Part shown: piece after piece, positions 15,938-26,141 of the stretch
Layout of the letters: each line of letters opens with the position of its first letter
How positions within the stretch are numbered: position 1 is the stretch's first letter
Source of the DNA: Azotimanducus sp965199815
GTDB lineage: Bacteria > Pseudomonadota > Gammaproteobacteria > Pseudomonadales > Azotimanducaceae
Assembly (NCBI GenBank): GCA_965199815.1
Contig: CBDATE010000018.1
Location: 186,001-250,000, forward strand
Direction: 5' to 3'
DNA length: 64,000 bases
Program-made: the position numbers and the translations under genes
Notes under the pieces: model-generated
Seen by the model: only the letters and a program-made list of their open reading frames with translations
Databases searched by the model: none
What the model was told of the DNA's origin: nothing

Positions 15938-18900
15938 TCAAGTTCTGGCTCGATGTGTTCGAAACGCGACCATCTCCAGCAACGCTTTGCGGCACTCTGT
16001 CGCGGTATGTTTTATGCCAAGTCGCTCGAAGACCAGATCATCGATAAAGAGATGTTCTTTTGATTGCAACTCTTCTTCCACCGGAAGGGGGTTTCGAGCC
16101 GAAAGCAGCTTCGCGACCTGCCTCGCTTCGGTTCCGAAGTCCAAATCCACATTCGTCGGAAAAGCTTTCATATCGAAGGCCTCACACTTCAACAAGCCAC
16201 CTCCAAGATTTTTACGTCCGGTAATTTCCCGATATAGCCAAGCGAAAGAAGAGTTGAGGTACGCCCAGAGGCAATAGTGAAAATCAGACAACCAATGGTC
16301 ATCTGGCAGATATGCTTCAACATGGCTGTACGAGAAGGACTTGCCCAAGTTTAAAGTGCAGTAGTATCGGCTCCCTACACCGCGCGGCATCAATAGTGCG
16401 GGGATTTTGTCAGAACGTGTGCTGGAAAGCGGAACATCAACCATCGTTTCGCAGCGGGTGCTTACAAAGTGTGCCCCCTTTGCGATGATGGGCACTGACC
16501 CGCCCTCTGGGTCATCCAGCTTCTTTTTCGGGAAATTAAGACCTTGACCAAATGTAGCTCTTCGACTCCCCGTACTGGTCTCCAAGGCGCGTACTTGATC
16601 AAGAGCAGATTGGAACCATTGCGGCATATTGATCAGGTGCCCCCACTTGACACCGCTGGTCAGGAGAATCTCTTTTTTGTTGGTAATACGCATTGACGTA
16701 TCCAATAATCCATAAGAGGCGGTTTCGGTTCGCTTGCGATTTGTGCAGGTAATGACAGTGTTGATGTTTTGAGACCCGACATCAGGGAAAAATTTTTCCT
16801 CCGCGTCGAGGATTCTGTGGAACCAAAATCTGCGGTTTGCGAATTTCTGAAAATCCAATCCGTAGTTGGTGCTCAGCCAAGCGTTCTGCGTGATCATGAC
16901 GCAGTTGCCATTGGCATTAAGTAGCTTGCCCGCTCGGCAAAAGAAATAGATCAACAGATCACTACCTTTGGGCAACACCCCCTTCCAGTCGCTTTTGACT
17001 TGGGCACCATACAAGCGCTTCTTTTCTTCAGGCAACAAGTTGCTCCTCGATTCAACATAGGGCGGATTTCCCAGCACGACATCAAATCCACCGTTTACGC
17101 CGAACATGTAGTTTGGATCAAACCAATCAGCTTGGTGATTTTGGTCGTATGGATCCCAAATAGAGATACGTTCAGCATCTCCCAACGGCAAGCCGATTCG
17201 ACGCAGTTCTTCGGCGAGTTCTTGCCGCAGTGCTACATCCTTTTCTGCAGCCGCGAGCTTGTTTGATCGCGTTGATAAATGGAAGTAACGCTCTCTGTTA
17301 CTCTTCAATGCCGATTCAAGTTCCTTGCTACGGTCGCTGTCCAAAATTTTTTGTGACTTGAACCCAAGCAGCGCATCGGCGGCCACGAAGCGCGTTTCGA
17401 GGTTGGGCAGTGGTCGGATGCCAAGGTTGGCCTTGGTGGAATCAACATTTTGCTCAATGGCGAGCGAGATGAAGAATCGTAGCTTGGCGATCTGGCAGGC
17501 GACGGGCTGAATATCCACACCGAAGATGCTGTTCTGGATGAGGTACAGCTTGCGCCCGAAGTCGGAGTCTCGATAACGCTCGAAGGTATCGCTGATCTCC
17601 CGCAGTTGGCTATCGCGGGCCTGTTGATCCGCAGCGTCAAATGCGCTGCTCGCCCGCTTGCGGGCCTTCTCCTTCTGCAGAGCCTCCCAGCGTGAGTTTT
17701 CAAGGTCAATCCGACGCAGGGCCAGAGTCAGTTTGTGCAGCACTCCCATGGGGAAAGCGCCTGAGCCGCAGGCTGGGTCCAGTATCTTGATCTGGGCAAT
17801 GGCGTGAATCAGTGCCTGTGCCTCTTCGTCTTCGAACAATTCGTTGGCATCTTCATAGGCATCCGCGTCATCGAACAGGTAGCGCAACCGCTCCTGCCAG
17901 AACTCCTCATCGCCGTCCGATGGCTGTACCTTGGCGGACAAGGACGCGATTAGCGCCTCATTGACCATGTATTCCACCACTTGCCGGGGCGTGTAATAAG
18001 AGCCGGTCTGCTTGCGTGCTGTCTTTTTCGTCTCCGGGTTATAGGCGGCCAGCAGGTTCTCGAACACCATGCCCAGAAGTTCGGGGTCCAGCGCCACCTC
18101 GACTTCGTTGGGCGTGTTCTCTTCCACAGTGAACTTGTAGCGGTTCAGGATGGTGAAGATGCCCCGTCTGTCCACATGTTCTTCAAAGAACAGCCGGTTG
18201 GGGACCGAGACCAAGCCGTAGTCTCGAGTACCTTCTCGCGTCACGTTGTCGGTGAAGCAATCGATACGCCAACCGCTATTGCTGTTGGATTGCACACTGT
18301 CCAAACAATCAAACAAACCACCATTAATGAAGGGTGTCTGCCTGAAAAGCGCAAAGAGCTTGTCTGGGTACTGAACTTCCCGGTGAAATCGGTAGCGAGA
18401 AAATATCCGGTGGGACTGTCTCCGGACGCTGCTCCATTCACGCTTGCAAATCTCGCAGTTGAGCGTGGCGAAGAACAGGTTTTGCAGCACGGCGCGGTAG
18501 TAGGAGTCGCCGGTGTCGCGTTCGTAGCCTTTCAGCAGTTCCTTGACTCTCGTTTCATTGAAGAGGTCTTCGTCCACCAGCCCTTTTTCCTTGATGAACC
18601 AGATGAACAGCAGGCGCGTGATGAGGCGAATGACATGCTCTTCGGACGGGAGTGTTCGCTTCTGCCCTGTTGGGAATCGCGCTTCGCTGACAGCCCAATT
18701 GAACCAATCGAACAGCTCCCTGTAGAAGCGCTTGTTGAGTTCCTGTGTGTCCAGAGTGAACAGCAACGCGTCAAGTAGTCCGTCAAAATTGATGGGCTTT
18801 CCATGCCGTTGCATCCAGGCCAATCGGTCGCTGAGGGCGAGTTCACAGAGAACATCCAGATGAGCGCGGTGTGGCTTCTCCGGGTCGATTTCGCGAATAA

Positions 18901-19461
18901 GCGTGACACCGCCGAGCACACTCCGGTTACTGTTGCGCCTGTGCTGTCGTCGTTGGACGAACGCAAGCGTCAAGTGCCCGCCGGTGGTGCGAAAGAGTAC
19001 GAACACCGGCATGGGGAAGCGCTTGTTGATCTCCCGAGCGAGCTCGGCGTAGCGTCCGCGGGCATAGCTGGCATCAGTGAGTTCCACCGCGATGAAGGCA
19101 TAGCTCTTGGCAAGACCGCTGTCAAAATTTGCCAGCCCATCAAATAATGAACGCTGGGCGTTCGATGCGATTTCCTCATCCGAGACTTGAAACAGGATGC
19201 GAATGGACTGCACGTACTGCCGGAGGTTTTTGTTCGGAATTGCGAATTTGGGGGGGGGGGGGGGGCATTCAGTGGTGGCCAGTTTTCCAGAAAGGAATCA
19301 ACAGCATCGCTTTGACGTGTCGGCGTTCGCTCGCTCTTGTAGCCAAGGCAATCGAATAGTTGGTTGGCCGCCTGTTCTATATCCTCATGCCGACCCTCAG
19401 CAAGAGCCGACTCGATGGCAGTCCTGAGTTCACCTGTCGATGCGGATTGTCGTGTTGGCAT
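15938..19461 (-). CDS. Eco57I-like N6-adenine DNA methylase, out of frame at a poly-C tract (phase-variable candidate)
   Basis: The body (1091 codons from GTG at 19213) has the SAM-binding motif 'DPACGSGAFPMG' (about residue 480) and the catalytic motif 'NPPYVES' (about 716), preceded by 'GSYYTPRQVVEYMV', the layout of large gamma-class adenine methylases of type IIG/Eco57I or BREX PglX style. The natural start is ATG at 19461, 7 nt after the helicase stop, encoding 'MPTRQSASTGELRTAIESAL' onward. That frame enters a run of 16 C (coding strand) and leaves it in the wrong frame. A tract of 14 or 17 C would fuse both parts into about 1170 aa. As sequenced the gene is OFF, unless the tract length is an assembly error. 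It probably works with the upstream PLD-helicase. Confidence 0.85.
19250..19265 (-). repeat. 16-bp G:C homopolymer inside the methylase gene
   Basis: Sixteen consecutive G on the plus strand (C on the coding strand), about 200 bp into the methylase gene. Long G:C tracts slip during replication and are the classic switch of phase-variable genes. In-frame lengths would be 14 or 17. Confidence 0.95.
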
Positions 19462-19468
19462 CCCGTCG

Positions 19469-22400
19469 CTACCCCTCTTCTCCGGATAGAATGGCCAGCC
19501 AGGTCACCAATTCGTACTGTGATCCGTCAGCCGTGGGTTGGTCGCCCCGCTTCGGCAGCAGACCGCCTGGGCTCTGCAGCACGGAAAGCTGGCGTTGTTG
19601 GAAAGCCCGGGCAATATCCCGCACTGCCGCCTCGACCAAGATGTTGTAATGCTGCATATCGGCACCATCATTGGTGCGCTGGTCAAAGAGCGCGCACAAT
19701 TCTTCCCAAGGCTCTTCACGACCACTGGCCAAATCTCGTAGCAGGGTGAGCGCCTTCCCGGTGTACGTGAATCCGAGCCGAACTTCGCCATTCTCACGAA
19801 CATAGACCAGATAATAGCGGCCAAGGGGGTTGATGCGAGTGACTTCCTTCGGCGGCTGGTCCTCGGGGTTGGCTGAATCCGCCTCAGTCTCATCACTTCG
19901 GTGACGAAGGCAAAACAGCGCACCGGGCTGTGCGATGCTATTGTTCTCCGTCGGCGGAACCACGGCGTAGAGCCCCAGGTCGGCAGCCTCCAGCTCATCG
20001 CGCCTGGACTCGAGGAAGCGCAGCAGATCCATGCGGAACTCATCGAGCGAAAAATCAGCCAGGCTGATGGCCTCATTGCTGTCTTCCAGATCGACCACCT
20101 CCTTGCGCAAGCGCAGGAGCTGCTGGTCGCGGAACCGGAGTTCGGTGTGCACCAAATTCTCTATCTGCTGGTCTTCAAGCAGGTTGTCGCCCATGGTCGC
20201 GGTGATATCAACCAGCGCCATCCGGGCCTCCACCCGGTTCCTCACGCTCAGATACCTGTCCAGATCTTCCACAGGCCAGAAGTTCACCATACGAACTTTC
20301 TCGTTGCGCGAGCCGATGCGATCAATGCGTCCGAAGCGCTGAATGATGCGTACCGGGTTCCAGTGAATGTCATAGTTGATGACCAGATCGCAATCCTGCA
20401 GGTTTTGCCCTTCGGAAATGCAGTCGGTAGCGATGAGAATGTCGATCTCCTGCCCTCCTGCGCCTTGAGTCCGCGCTCCGCGTTCCTTGGAGAGCGGGCT
20501 GAAGTTGGTGAGAATTTCGTTGTAACCATGGTTGCCGAAGGTGGACAGGTTTTTACCGTCACCACGGACCAGAGCAATCTCTGCGCCCTCCTCGCGTACG
20601 CGATCTTGCAGATGCGTATAGAGGTAGTTGGCCGTATCAGCGGACGCGGTAAACACCAGCACCTTGCGATTCTCGCGATCATCTCTGGTGGTTGTCGGCT
20701 TGTGAAGCTTCTTGTGAATGTGGCACCAGAGTTCCTGAAACTTGCCATCGCGAGCTACCGCCACCCTCTGCATCTCCTCATGGAGTGTCTTCAGGGCTTG
20801 GCGGTCCTGCTCCAGCAAGGGACGCCATGCTGGAATGTCGATGTGATTCAGGTCGAACCGTCGCTTGCCGCCGATGATGAAGTCGTGTGCATCCAGTTCA
20901 GGGTCATCCGTATCCGATTGGTCAAAGGGCAGCTCGGAATAGTCGATCTGTGCGCTTTCCCGATGTGCCTCGAGTGCATCAAACCTGTCCAGCAGCACAT
21001 CGATCTTTTTGATGGTGCGCTCCAGCGTCTGCCGGAAGGCTGCAACCGAGCTCTCCAGCCGTTTGAGGAGATTCACCTTCATCATGCTGATCAAGATGCG
21101 TTCCCGCCCTGCCTGGGTGAAGCCCTTGACAGCCTCCTTTTCGTATTCGTTTCGAATCCTGTCCGGCAGGTCGTCGCGCAGATAGCCTGCAGGGTTATAC
21201 AAAGCCAGCGTCAACTCGTCGATACGGTGACTGAGGCATTCGAACGATAGCGCCTCGTCCTGCAGATCAATGGGCGGAGAAACACTCACGGGCCTTTCAC
21301 GGGTGGGGAAGCCGCCGAGCCTTCCCACCTCCTCTTGAAAATGGCGTGTGATCTGCGAGCGTGAGCGAGCGATGCTCAGACCATCAAGCAGCGTGAAGAA
21401 TTCGCCGCCGAGGAGGTTCAGCAGATCTTCACGGTTACGTTTCTCGGGCGATTTGTTCGCCCAGTTATCGAAGTGTTGTTGTGCGACTTTGGTGGTCTGG
21501 CGAACAGATTCAACATTCAGCGACTGCTTGAAGCGCTGGTCGGCCACATCGTCGCGTGAGACATCGCCACCGGCGATGAAGGAAATCTGATTGCGCAGGT
21601 CGGCAAGTTGATTATTCACCGGGGTTGCCGAGAGCATCAGCACTTTGGTGTCGAGACCGCTGGCGATGATGTCTTGCATCAACCTCTCGTAGCGCGTCCG
21701 TTTGTGTGGCTTGCCCTCGACCTGCCTGGCGAAGTTGTTATTGCGAAAGTTGTGCGATTCGTCAATGACCACGAGATGGTATTTACCCCAGTTGATGGTT
21801 TCGAGATCAATGCCATTCACCGTGCCCGTCTCACGGGAGAGGTCAGTGTGATGCAGGACATCATAACGAAAGCGATCATCATCGAATGGATTCAGGCGAC
21901 TGTTGTTGCGGTAGAGCGTCCAGTTTTCGGACAGCTTCTTCGGGCACAGCACCAGCACCTGATCATCCCTGAGCTCGAAGTACTTGATGACGGCGAGCGC
22001 CGTATAGGTCTTGCCAAGACCGACGCTGTCCGCGAGTATGCAGCCGTTCAGGGATCTCAACTTGCTGATGATCGCCTTCGCACCGGCCTTCTGGAACGCG
22101 AACAGTCGCTCCCAGATCTGGGTATCCGGCAGTTTGAGCTTGCGCAGTTCGTCGTCTGTGTCCCGTTCCGAGTCCAACCAGTCGCGGAACAGGTGAAACA
22201 GAGTGAGATAGTAGATGAACTCGGGTGACTGATTCCCGTACAGCCGTTCAAGTTCCTTCAGCACTTCCTGCTTGACGTTTTGAGTGTCTTCGGCGTTGTT
22301 CCACCACTCCTCGAACCAGGCGTACAGGTCGTGCCGGTCGCGTTCGCTATCCACCACAAGGTTCAGTTCGATGTTGGGGCGCTTGCCAAAGCCAAGCCCG

Positions 22401-22858
22401 GGCAGGGTGAAATTGGAGCTGCCGATGAGCGCTTGATCGCCTTGGTCGCCGCGGGCGTGATACATCTTGCCGTGCAACAAGCCGTCTCGGGCAGAGCGAA
22501 TGTCTGCCTTGCGACGAATCCAGTCCGCGCACTGGCTGGCCAGGCTGCGCTGCCGCAACTGTTCGGCGAGCGTCAGACCCTCCTCGGTGAGAATAAACGC
22601 CTTTGACTTCTTGTCATCCCGTTCCATCTTGCCCACCTGCCTGGGTGTGCCATACAGGAACCGCATCCGCTCCACCTGTTCAAGCTCATCCTCGAGTGCA
22701 CCGTAGGCGTGGATGGTGAAGTAGCCGGACACGACGGAAAACAGCGTTCCCGCGCTCAGATGGGTTTTGAGAAAATCGCCCGCCGCACCGCGATGCCGAT
22801 TATCACGGATACCGGAACCGCGGATCTGTTGCACGATCTGTTTTTGTGGGCGAGTCAT
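19469..22858 (-). CDS. PLD-nuclease/SNF2-type helicase fusion, probable defence protein
   Basis: From ATG at 22858 the product is about 1129 aa. Residues about 1-190 form a phospholipase-D-like domain with a single HxK motif ('LLHGKMYH') followed by 'ALIGSSNFT'. A superfamily 2 SNF2/RapA-like helicase follows: Walker A 'SVGLGKT' (about 278-284), 'VVIDESHNF', 'MLSATPVNN', and a C-terminal RecA domain with 'VLVFTASADTANYL' and the arginine-finger motif 'QRFGRIDRIGS'. The PLD domain is probably the nuclease and the helicase a DNA translocase. Such proteins accompany large adenine methylases in restriction-like loci, as here: the methylase starts 7 nt downstream. The open frame upstream of 22858 overlaps the riboswitch and is not likely coding. 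Confidence 0.88.
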   Translation of the reverse strand: MTRPQKQIVQQIRGSGIRDNRHRGAAGDFLKTHLSAGTLFSVVSGYFTIHAYGALEDELEQVERMRFLYGTPRQVGKMERDDKKSKAFILTEEGLTLAEQLRQRSLASQCADWIRRKADIRSARDGLLHGKMYHARGDQGDQALIGSSNFTLPGLGFGKRPNIELNLVVDSERDRHDLYAWFEEWWNNAEDTQNVKQEVLKELERLYGNQSPEFIYYLTLFHLFRDWLDSERDTDDELRKLKLPDTQIWERLFAFQKAGAKAIISKLRSLNGCILADSVGLGKTYTALAVIKYFELRDDQVLVLCPKKLSENWTLYRNNSRLNPFDDDRFRYDVLHHTDLSRETGTVNGIDLETINWGKYHLVVIDESHNFRNNNFARQVEGKPHKRTRYERLMQDIIASGLDTKVLMLSATPVNNQLADLRNQISFIAGGDVSRDDVADQRFKQSLNVESVRQTTKVAQQHFDNWANKSPEKRNREDLLNLLGGEFFTLLDGLSIARSRSQITRHFQEEVGRLGGFPTRERPVSVSPPIDLQDEALSFECLSHRIDELTLALYNPAGYLRDDLPDRIRNEYEKEAVKGFTQAGRERILISMMKVNLLKRLESSVAAFRQTLERTIKKIDVLLDRFDALEAHRESAQIDYSELPFDQSDTDDPELDAHDFIIGGKRRFDLNHIDIPAWRPLLEQDRQALKTLHEEMQRVAVARDGKFQELWCHIHKKLHKPTTTRDDRENRKVLVFTASADTANYLYTHLQDRVREEGAEIALVRGDGKNLSTFGNHGYNEILTNFSPLSKERGARTQGAGGQEIDILIATDCISEGQNLQDCDLVINYDIHWNPVRIIQRFGRIDRIGSRNEKVRMVNFWPVEDLDRYLSVRNRVEARMALVDITATMGDNLLEDQQIENLVHTELRFRDQQLLRLRKEVVDLEDSNEAISLADFSLDEFRMDLLRFLESRRDELEAADLGLYAVVPPTENNSIAQPGALFCLRHRSDETEADSANPEDQPPKEVTRINPLGRYYLVYVRENGEVRLGFTYTGKALTLLRDLASGREEPWEELCALFDQRTNDGADMQHYNILVEAAVRDIARAFQQRQLSVLQSPGGLLPKRGDQPTADGSQYELVTWLAILSGEEG

Positions 22859-22989
22859 GGGGGTCGAGCCGACCCTCTCCGGGCGACAGGTGGCGATTAT
22901 CGCCGAATCCACACGCCGTTTGACATCTCCCGCACTCTGTGACATCTTACCCATGTCGTGCACAGCCTTGGCTGGCGATGCGCGACATA

Positions 22990-23083
22990 TGACCTGAGGG
23001 GCGGCTTTACGCCTGAGATGCTCGTCGCAATGCGGCGGCAGACCCTTGGAACCTGAACCAGATAATGCTGGCGGAGGAACAGG
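22990..23083 (+). promoter_or_regulatory. TPP riboswitch (THI element)
   Basis: The conserved THI-box landmarks are present in order: CTGAGA at 23013-23018, ACCCTT at 23042-23047, and the core AACCTGAACCAGATAATG followed by CTGGCGGAGG. The GGAGG Shine-Dalgarno of the next gene (ATG 23087) lies in the 3' strand closing the structure, so thiamine pyrophosphate binding should hide it and block translation. Boundaries are approximate. It identifies the downstream receptor as part of thiamine acquisition. Confidence 0.93.
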
Positions 23084-23086
23084 CAC

Positions 23087-25207
23087 ATGTCTAGCAATAT
23101 ACCCTTTGATCCCATTCCACCCTTTCGCTCGAGCAGTGCCTTGATGTATTGCCTGGCGCTCGCCCTCGTGGCCGCGCCAGGCAGCCACGCGCAGGAAGCG
23201 CAGGCAGCACCGCAGGAAATCGAGGAAATCATCGTCCATGGCGAGTTGCGAGATGCGCCCATCGAGCGTCTTGCGTCAAGCGTGACGGTGTTGGCAGCGC
23301 CCTTGCTGGAGATGAGAAACGCCTCGCACCTCGAGGAGGTCATCGCCACGAGTGCCAACGTGAACCTGGCGAGCGGTGCCTCTCGGGCGCGCTTCTTTCA
23401 GGTGCGTGGCGTGGGCGAGCGAGGCCAGTTCATCGAGCCGCTCAATCCATCCGTCGGTCTGTTGGTGGACGGCATTGATTTCAGTGGCATAGGCGGTATG
23501 GCGACCCTCTTCGATGTGGATCAGGTCGAGATTTTCCGCGGCCCGCAAGGAACCTTGTACGGTGCCAATGCACTCGCCGGTCTCATTTCCCTGAACAGTT
23601 ACGCGCCCCGATTCGAGCCGTCCGGTCGCATTCGTGTCGAGGCCGGAGACTACGGAACCCGCGGCCTGGCCGCGGCCTGGGGCGGGCCGCTGTCGCAGCG
23701 CTTGGCCTGGCGCGCCTCCGTGGCACAACACCTGAGCGATGGCTACATGGACAACACACATCTCGACACGGACGACACCAACAACCTCGACGAGCTTTCC
23801 TGGCGCGGTCGGCTCGCCTTCGAGATCAACGAGTTCACGCGCCTTGATGCCATCCTTGGAGGGGTCTCGCTCAACAATGGATACGATGCCTTTTCGCTTG
23901 ACAATGACCGTCGCACCCGTTCCGACCAACCCGGGGAGGACACTCAGGACAGCCGCTTTGCGTCCTTGAGGCTGATCACTCAGGGGCGCGCCTTCGACAC
24001 CGAGCTCAGCCTCACGGGCGCTGATTCGGATATAGGCTACGGCTACGATGAGGACTGGACTTATCAGGGCTTCCATCCGGCGGGTTACGCCTCGACCGAC
24101 CAATACAACCGCACACGCCGAACCACGACGGCGGAAGTCAGGCTCCTGTCCACAGAGCGCGGTAGCCTGCTGGCGGGGCGCACGGATTGGGTTCTCGGCC
24201 TCTACGGGCTCCGGCAGCAGGTCGATCTGCTGCGCCTCTATACCTATGCAGACGCAGATTTCACCAGCGACTTCGAGGTCGAGCGGCTCGCGGCCTATGC
24301 GCGCACCGAAACGGACCTTGCCGAGCGCCTGCGTCTCACGCTCGGCGTACGTCTCGAATCGCATCAATCCGACTACGCGGATTCCCTGAATGTCGCCTTC
24401 AGTCCGAGCGAGACGTTGCTCGGCGGACGCCTGGCGCTCGAATATGTGGTGTCCGATCAGGTGCTCACCTACGCCAGTATCTCGCGCGGCTACAAGGCCG
24501 GGGGCTTCAACACTGATGGCAGCCTCGAGGCGGCGCTGCGCGAATTCGGCGCTGAATATCTGATCAACTTCGAGACTGGCCTCAAGGGCCGATGGCCGGA
24601 GCTCGGACTCGGCATGCGCCTCGCGGCCTTTCGCATGCAGCGTGAGGATGTACAGATCGACAGCTCGATTGTCAGCCTGCGGGCTGACGGCAGCAGCGAG
24701 TTCATCGACTTCATCGGCAACGCTGCCGAGGGGGTCAATCAAGGCGTTGAAGCAGAAGCCAACTGGGCTTCAATCGGCGGGCGTCTTGAAATCAGCGCCA
24801 GTCTCGGGTTGCTCGACAGCGAGTACCAGCAGTACATCAACGGCGAAGGGCAGGACCTTGATGGCCGCGAGCAGGCGCATGCCCCGAGTTACCAGTACCA
24901 CCTTGCCGCCAGCATGAAACTGATTGACACGCTGTCGCTGAACCTGATGCTTGATGGTCGCGACCGGTTTTATTTTTCCGACAGCCACGCTGCCGAGTCG
25001 CGCGCGTATGACCTCGTTCATGCATCTCTGGTGTGGGCGTGGCAGGGTACGCGCGTGACCCTCTGGGGACGCAACCTTGGCGACGAGGCGTATTTCGTGC
25101 GCGGGTATTTCTTCGGCAACGACCCTCGGGATGGATACACGGGGCGCAATTACACCCAGCTTGGTGAGCCGAGACGCTGGGGTGTGACCATCACGCAGAC
25201 ATTCTGA
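23087..25207 (+). CDS. TonB-dependent receptor under TPP riboswitch control, probable thiamine importer
   Basis: 706 aa with a signal peptide ('LMYCLALALVAAPGSHAQ'), TonB box 'IEEIIVHGEL', plug domain ('FRGPQGTLYGANALAGLISL') and a barrel ending in 'WGVTITQTF' with a terminal aromatic residue. A TPP riboswitch covers its ribosome-binding site, the kind of leader found on vitamin B1 biosynthesis and transport genes, so the likely ligand is thiamine or a thiamine precursor/phosphate. No inner-membrane thiamine transporter or thi biosynthesis gene follows; the next gene is convergent, so the receptor is a single-gene unit. Confidence 0.93.
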   Translation: MSSNIPFDPIPPFRSSSALMYCLALALVAAPGSHAQEAQAAPQEIEEIIVHGELRDAPIERLASSVTVLAAPLLEMRNASHLEEVIATSANVNLASGASRARFFQVRGVGERGQFIEPLNPSVGLLVDGIDFSGIGGMATLFDVDQVEIFRGPQGTLYGANALAGLISLNSYAPRFEPSGRIRVEAGDYGTRGLAAAWGGPLSQRLAWRASVAQHLSDGYMDNTHLDTDDTNNLDELSWRGRLAFEINEFTRLDAILGGVSLNNGYDAFSLDNDRRTRSDQPGEDTQDSRFASLRLITQGRAFDTELSLTGADSDIGYGYDEDWTYQGFHPAGYASTDQYNRTRRTTTAEVRLLSTERGSLLAGRTDWVLGLYGLRQQVDLLRLYTYADADFTSDFEVERLAAYARTETDLAERLRLTLGVRLESHQSDYADSLNVAFSPSETLLGGRLALEYVVSDQVLTYASISRGYKAGGFNTDGSLEAALREFGAEYLINFETGLKGRWPELGLGMRLAAFRMQREDVQIDSSIVSLRADGSSEFIDFIGNAAEGVNQGVEAEANWASIGGRLEISASLGLLDSEYQQYINGEGQDLDGREQAHAPSYQYHLAASMKLIDTLSLNLMLDGRDRFYFSDSHAAESRAYDLVHASLVWAWQGTRVTLWGRNLGDEAYFVRGYFFGNDPRDGYTGRNYTQLGEPRRWGVTITQTF

Positions 25208-25233
25208 GGGCCAGTGCGCGGCGCTCGCCCGAG

Positions 25234-25265
25234 GAAGTCGCGATTCCTGCCGAAGTCGCGACTTC
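25234..25265. terminator. Perfect 10-bp inverted repeat between convergent genes
   Basis: GAAGTCGCGA (25234-25243) and TCGCGACTTC (25256-25265) are perfectly complementary around a 12-nt loop. The position between the receptor stop and the convergent crotonase stop suggests a bidirectional terminator; no T tract follows. Confidence 0.5.
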
Positions 25266-25281
25266 TGCCGCGGGGTCTGTG

Positions 25282-26085
25282 CTACCTGCCCTTGTATTCC
25301 GGCTTGCGTTTTTGCATGAACGCGAGCGGCCCTTCTCTGGCATCCTCGGTGCGGAAGATGGGTGACGAAATCCTGTTTTCAAGTTTCAATGCCTCTGCTT
25401 CAGGCAAGCCGAGACACTGCTTCGCCGAGCGCCGAATGGCCTTCACCGCCAGCGGCCCGTTACCCGCGATCTTGTTGGCGATTTCCATGGCCTTCGACAG
25501 CACTTCCTCGGGTGCCACCACGTGATTCAGGAATCCACAGGCAAGTGCTTCCTCGGCGCTGATGAGGTCTCCGGTGAGCAGCAGTTCCATGGCCTTGGCG
25601 AAGCCGAGTTGCACCGGTAATCGCACACTTGACCCACCGGCGGGAAAGAGCGCCCACTTCACTTCCTGCACCCCGAAGCGAGCCTTGGAGCTGGCCACAC
25701 GTATGTCCGTGCCCTGCACCAGTTCCATCCCGCCAGCAATGGCGTGTCCGTTGATGGCAGCAACCACCGGCTTTTCGGTATCGAAGTTTCTGAGCAAGGC
25801 CCCCATGGTGATCGAGCCATCATCAACCAACCGCTGGTCCCATTCGTTCTCGGGCTTTCGCGCCCCGGACACGAGCGGGATGAGTTGACCCAGGTCGGCA
25901 CCGGCACAGAAGCAATCACCAGTACCGGTCACCACCGCCACGCGCACCTGATCGTCATCCCGGATCGCCTTCCAGGCATCAAGGAGGCGCACCGCAACTT
26001 CCGGGTTCACGGCATTCCTGGCTTCAGTGCGGTTCAGCGTAACTACTGCCACGTGACCTTCAACCTGATATTCAACGACAGGCAT
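25282..26085 (-). CDS. Enoyl-CoA hydratase/isomerase (crotonase) family protein
   Basis: 267 aa crotonase fold with the N-terminal signature 'VAVVTLNRTEARNAV', oxyanion-hole segment 'CFCAGADLGQL', and 'AIAGGMELVQGTDI'. Both glutamates used for hydratase chemistry appear conserved (Glu in 'GMELV' and Glu in 'FGVQEV'). Probably acts on an acyl-CoA thioester in the cytoplasm; the substrate and pathway are not defined by the neighbours, which are a convergent receptor and a peptidase on the same strand 56 bp upstream. Confidence 0.9.
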   Translation of the reverse strand: MPVVEYQVEGHVAVVTLNRTEARNAVNPEVAVRLLDAWKAIRDDDQVRVAVVTGTGDCFCAGADLGQLIPLVSGARKPENEWDQRLVDDGSITMGALLRNFDTEKPVVAAINGHAIAGGMELVQGTDIRVASSKARFGVQEVKWALFPAGGSSVRLPVQLGFAKAMELLLTGDLISAEEALACGFLNHVVAPEEVLSKAMEIANKIAGNGPLAVKAIRRSAKQCLGLPEAEALKLENRISSPIFRTEDAREGPLAFMQKRKPEYKGR

Positions 26086-26141
26086 GCATGTCTCCTTGCG
26101 AGTTCGACTGTTATTTCTGGTTCACTTGACGAGGCACCACG

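Noticed and set aside
22859..23239. N-terminal extension of the PLD-helicase
   Set aside because: It would run antisense through the TPP riboswitch and the receptor start, and its sequence shows no domain; ATG 22858 fits the start of the PLD domain.
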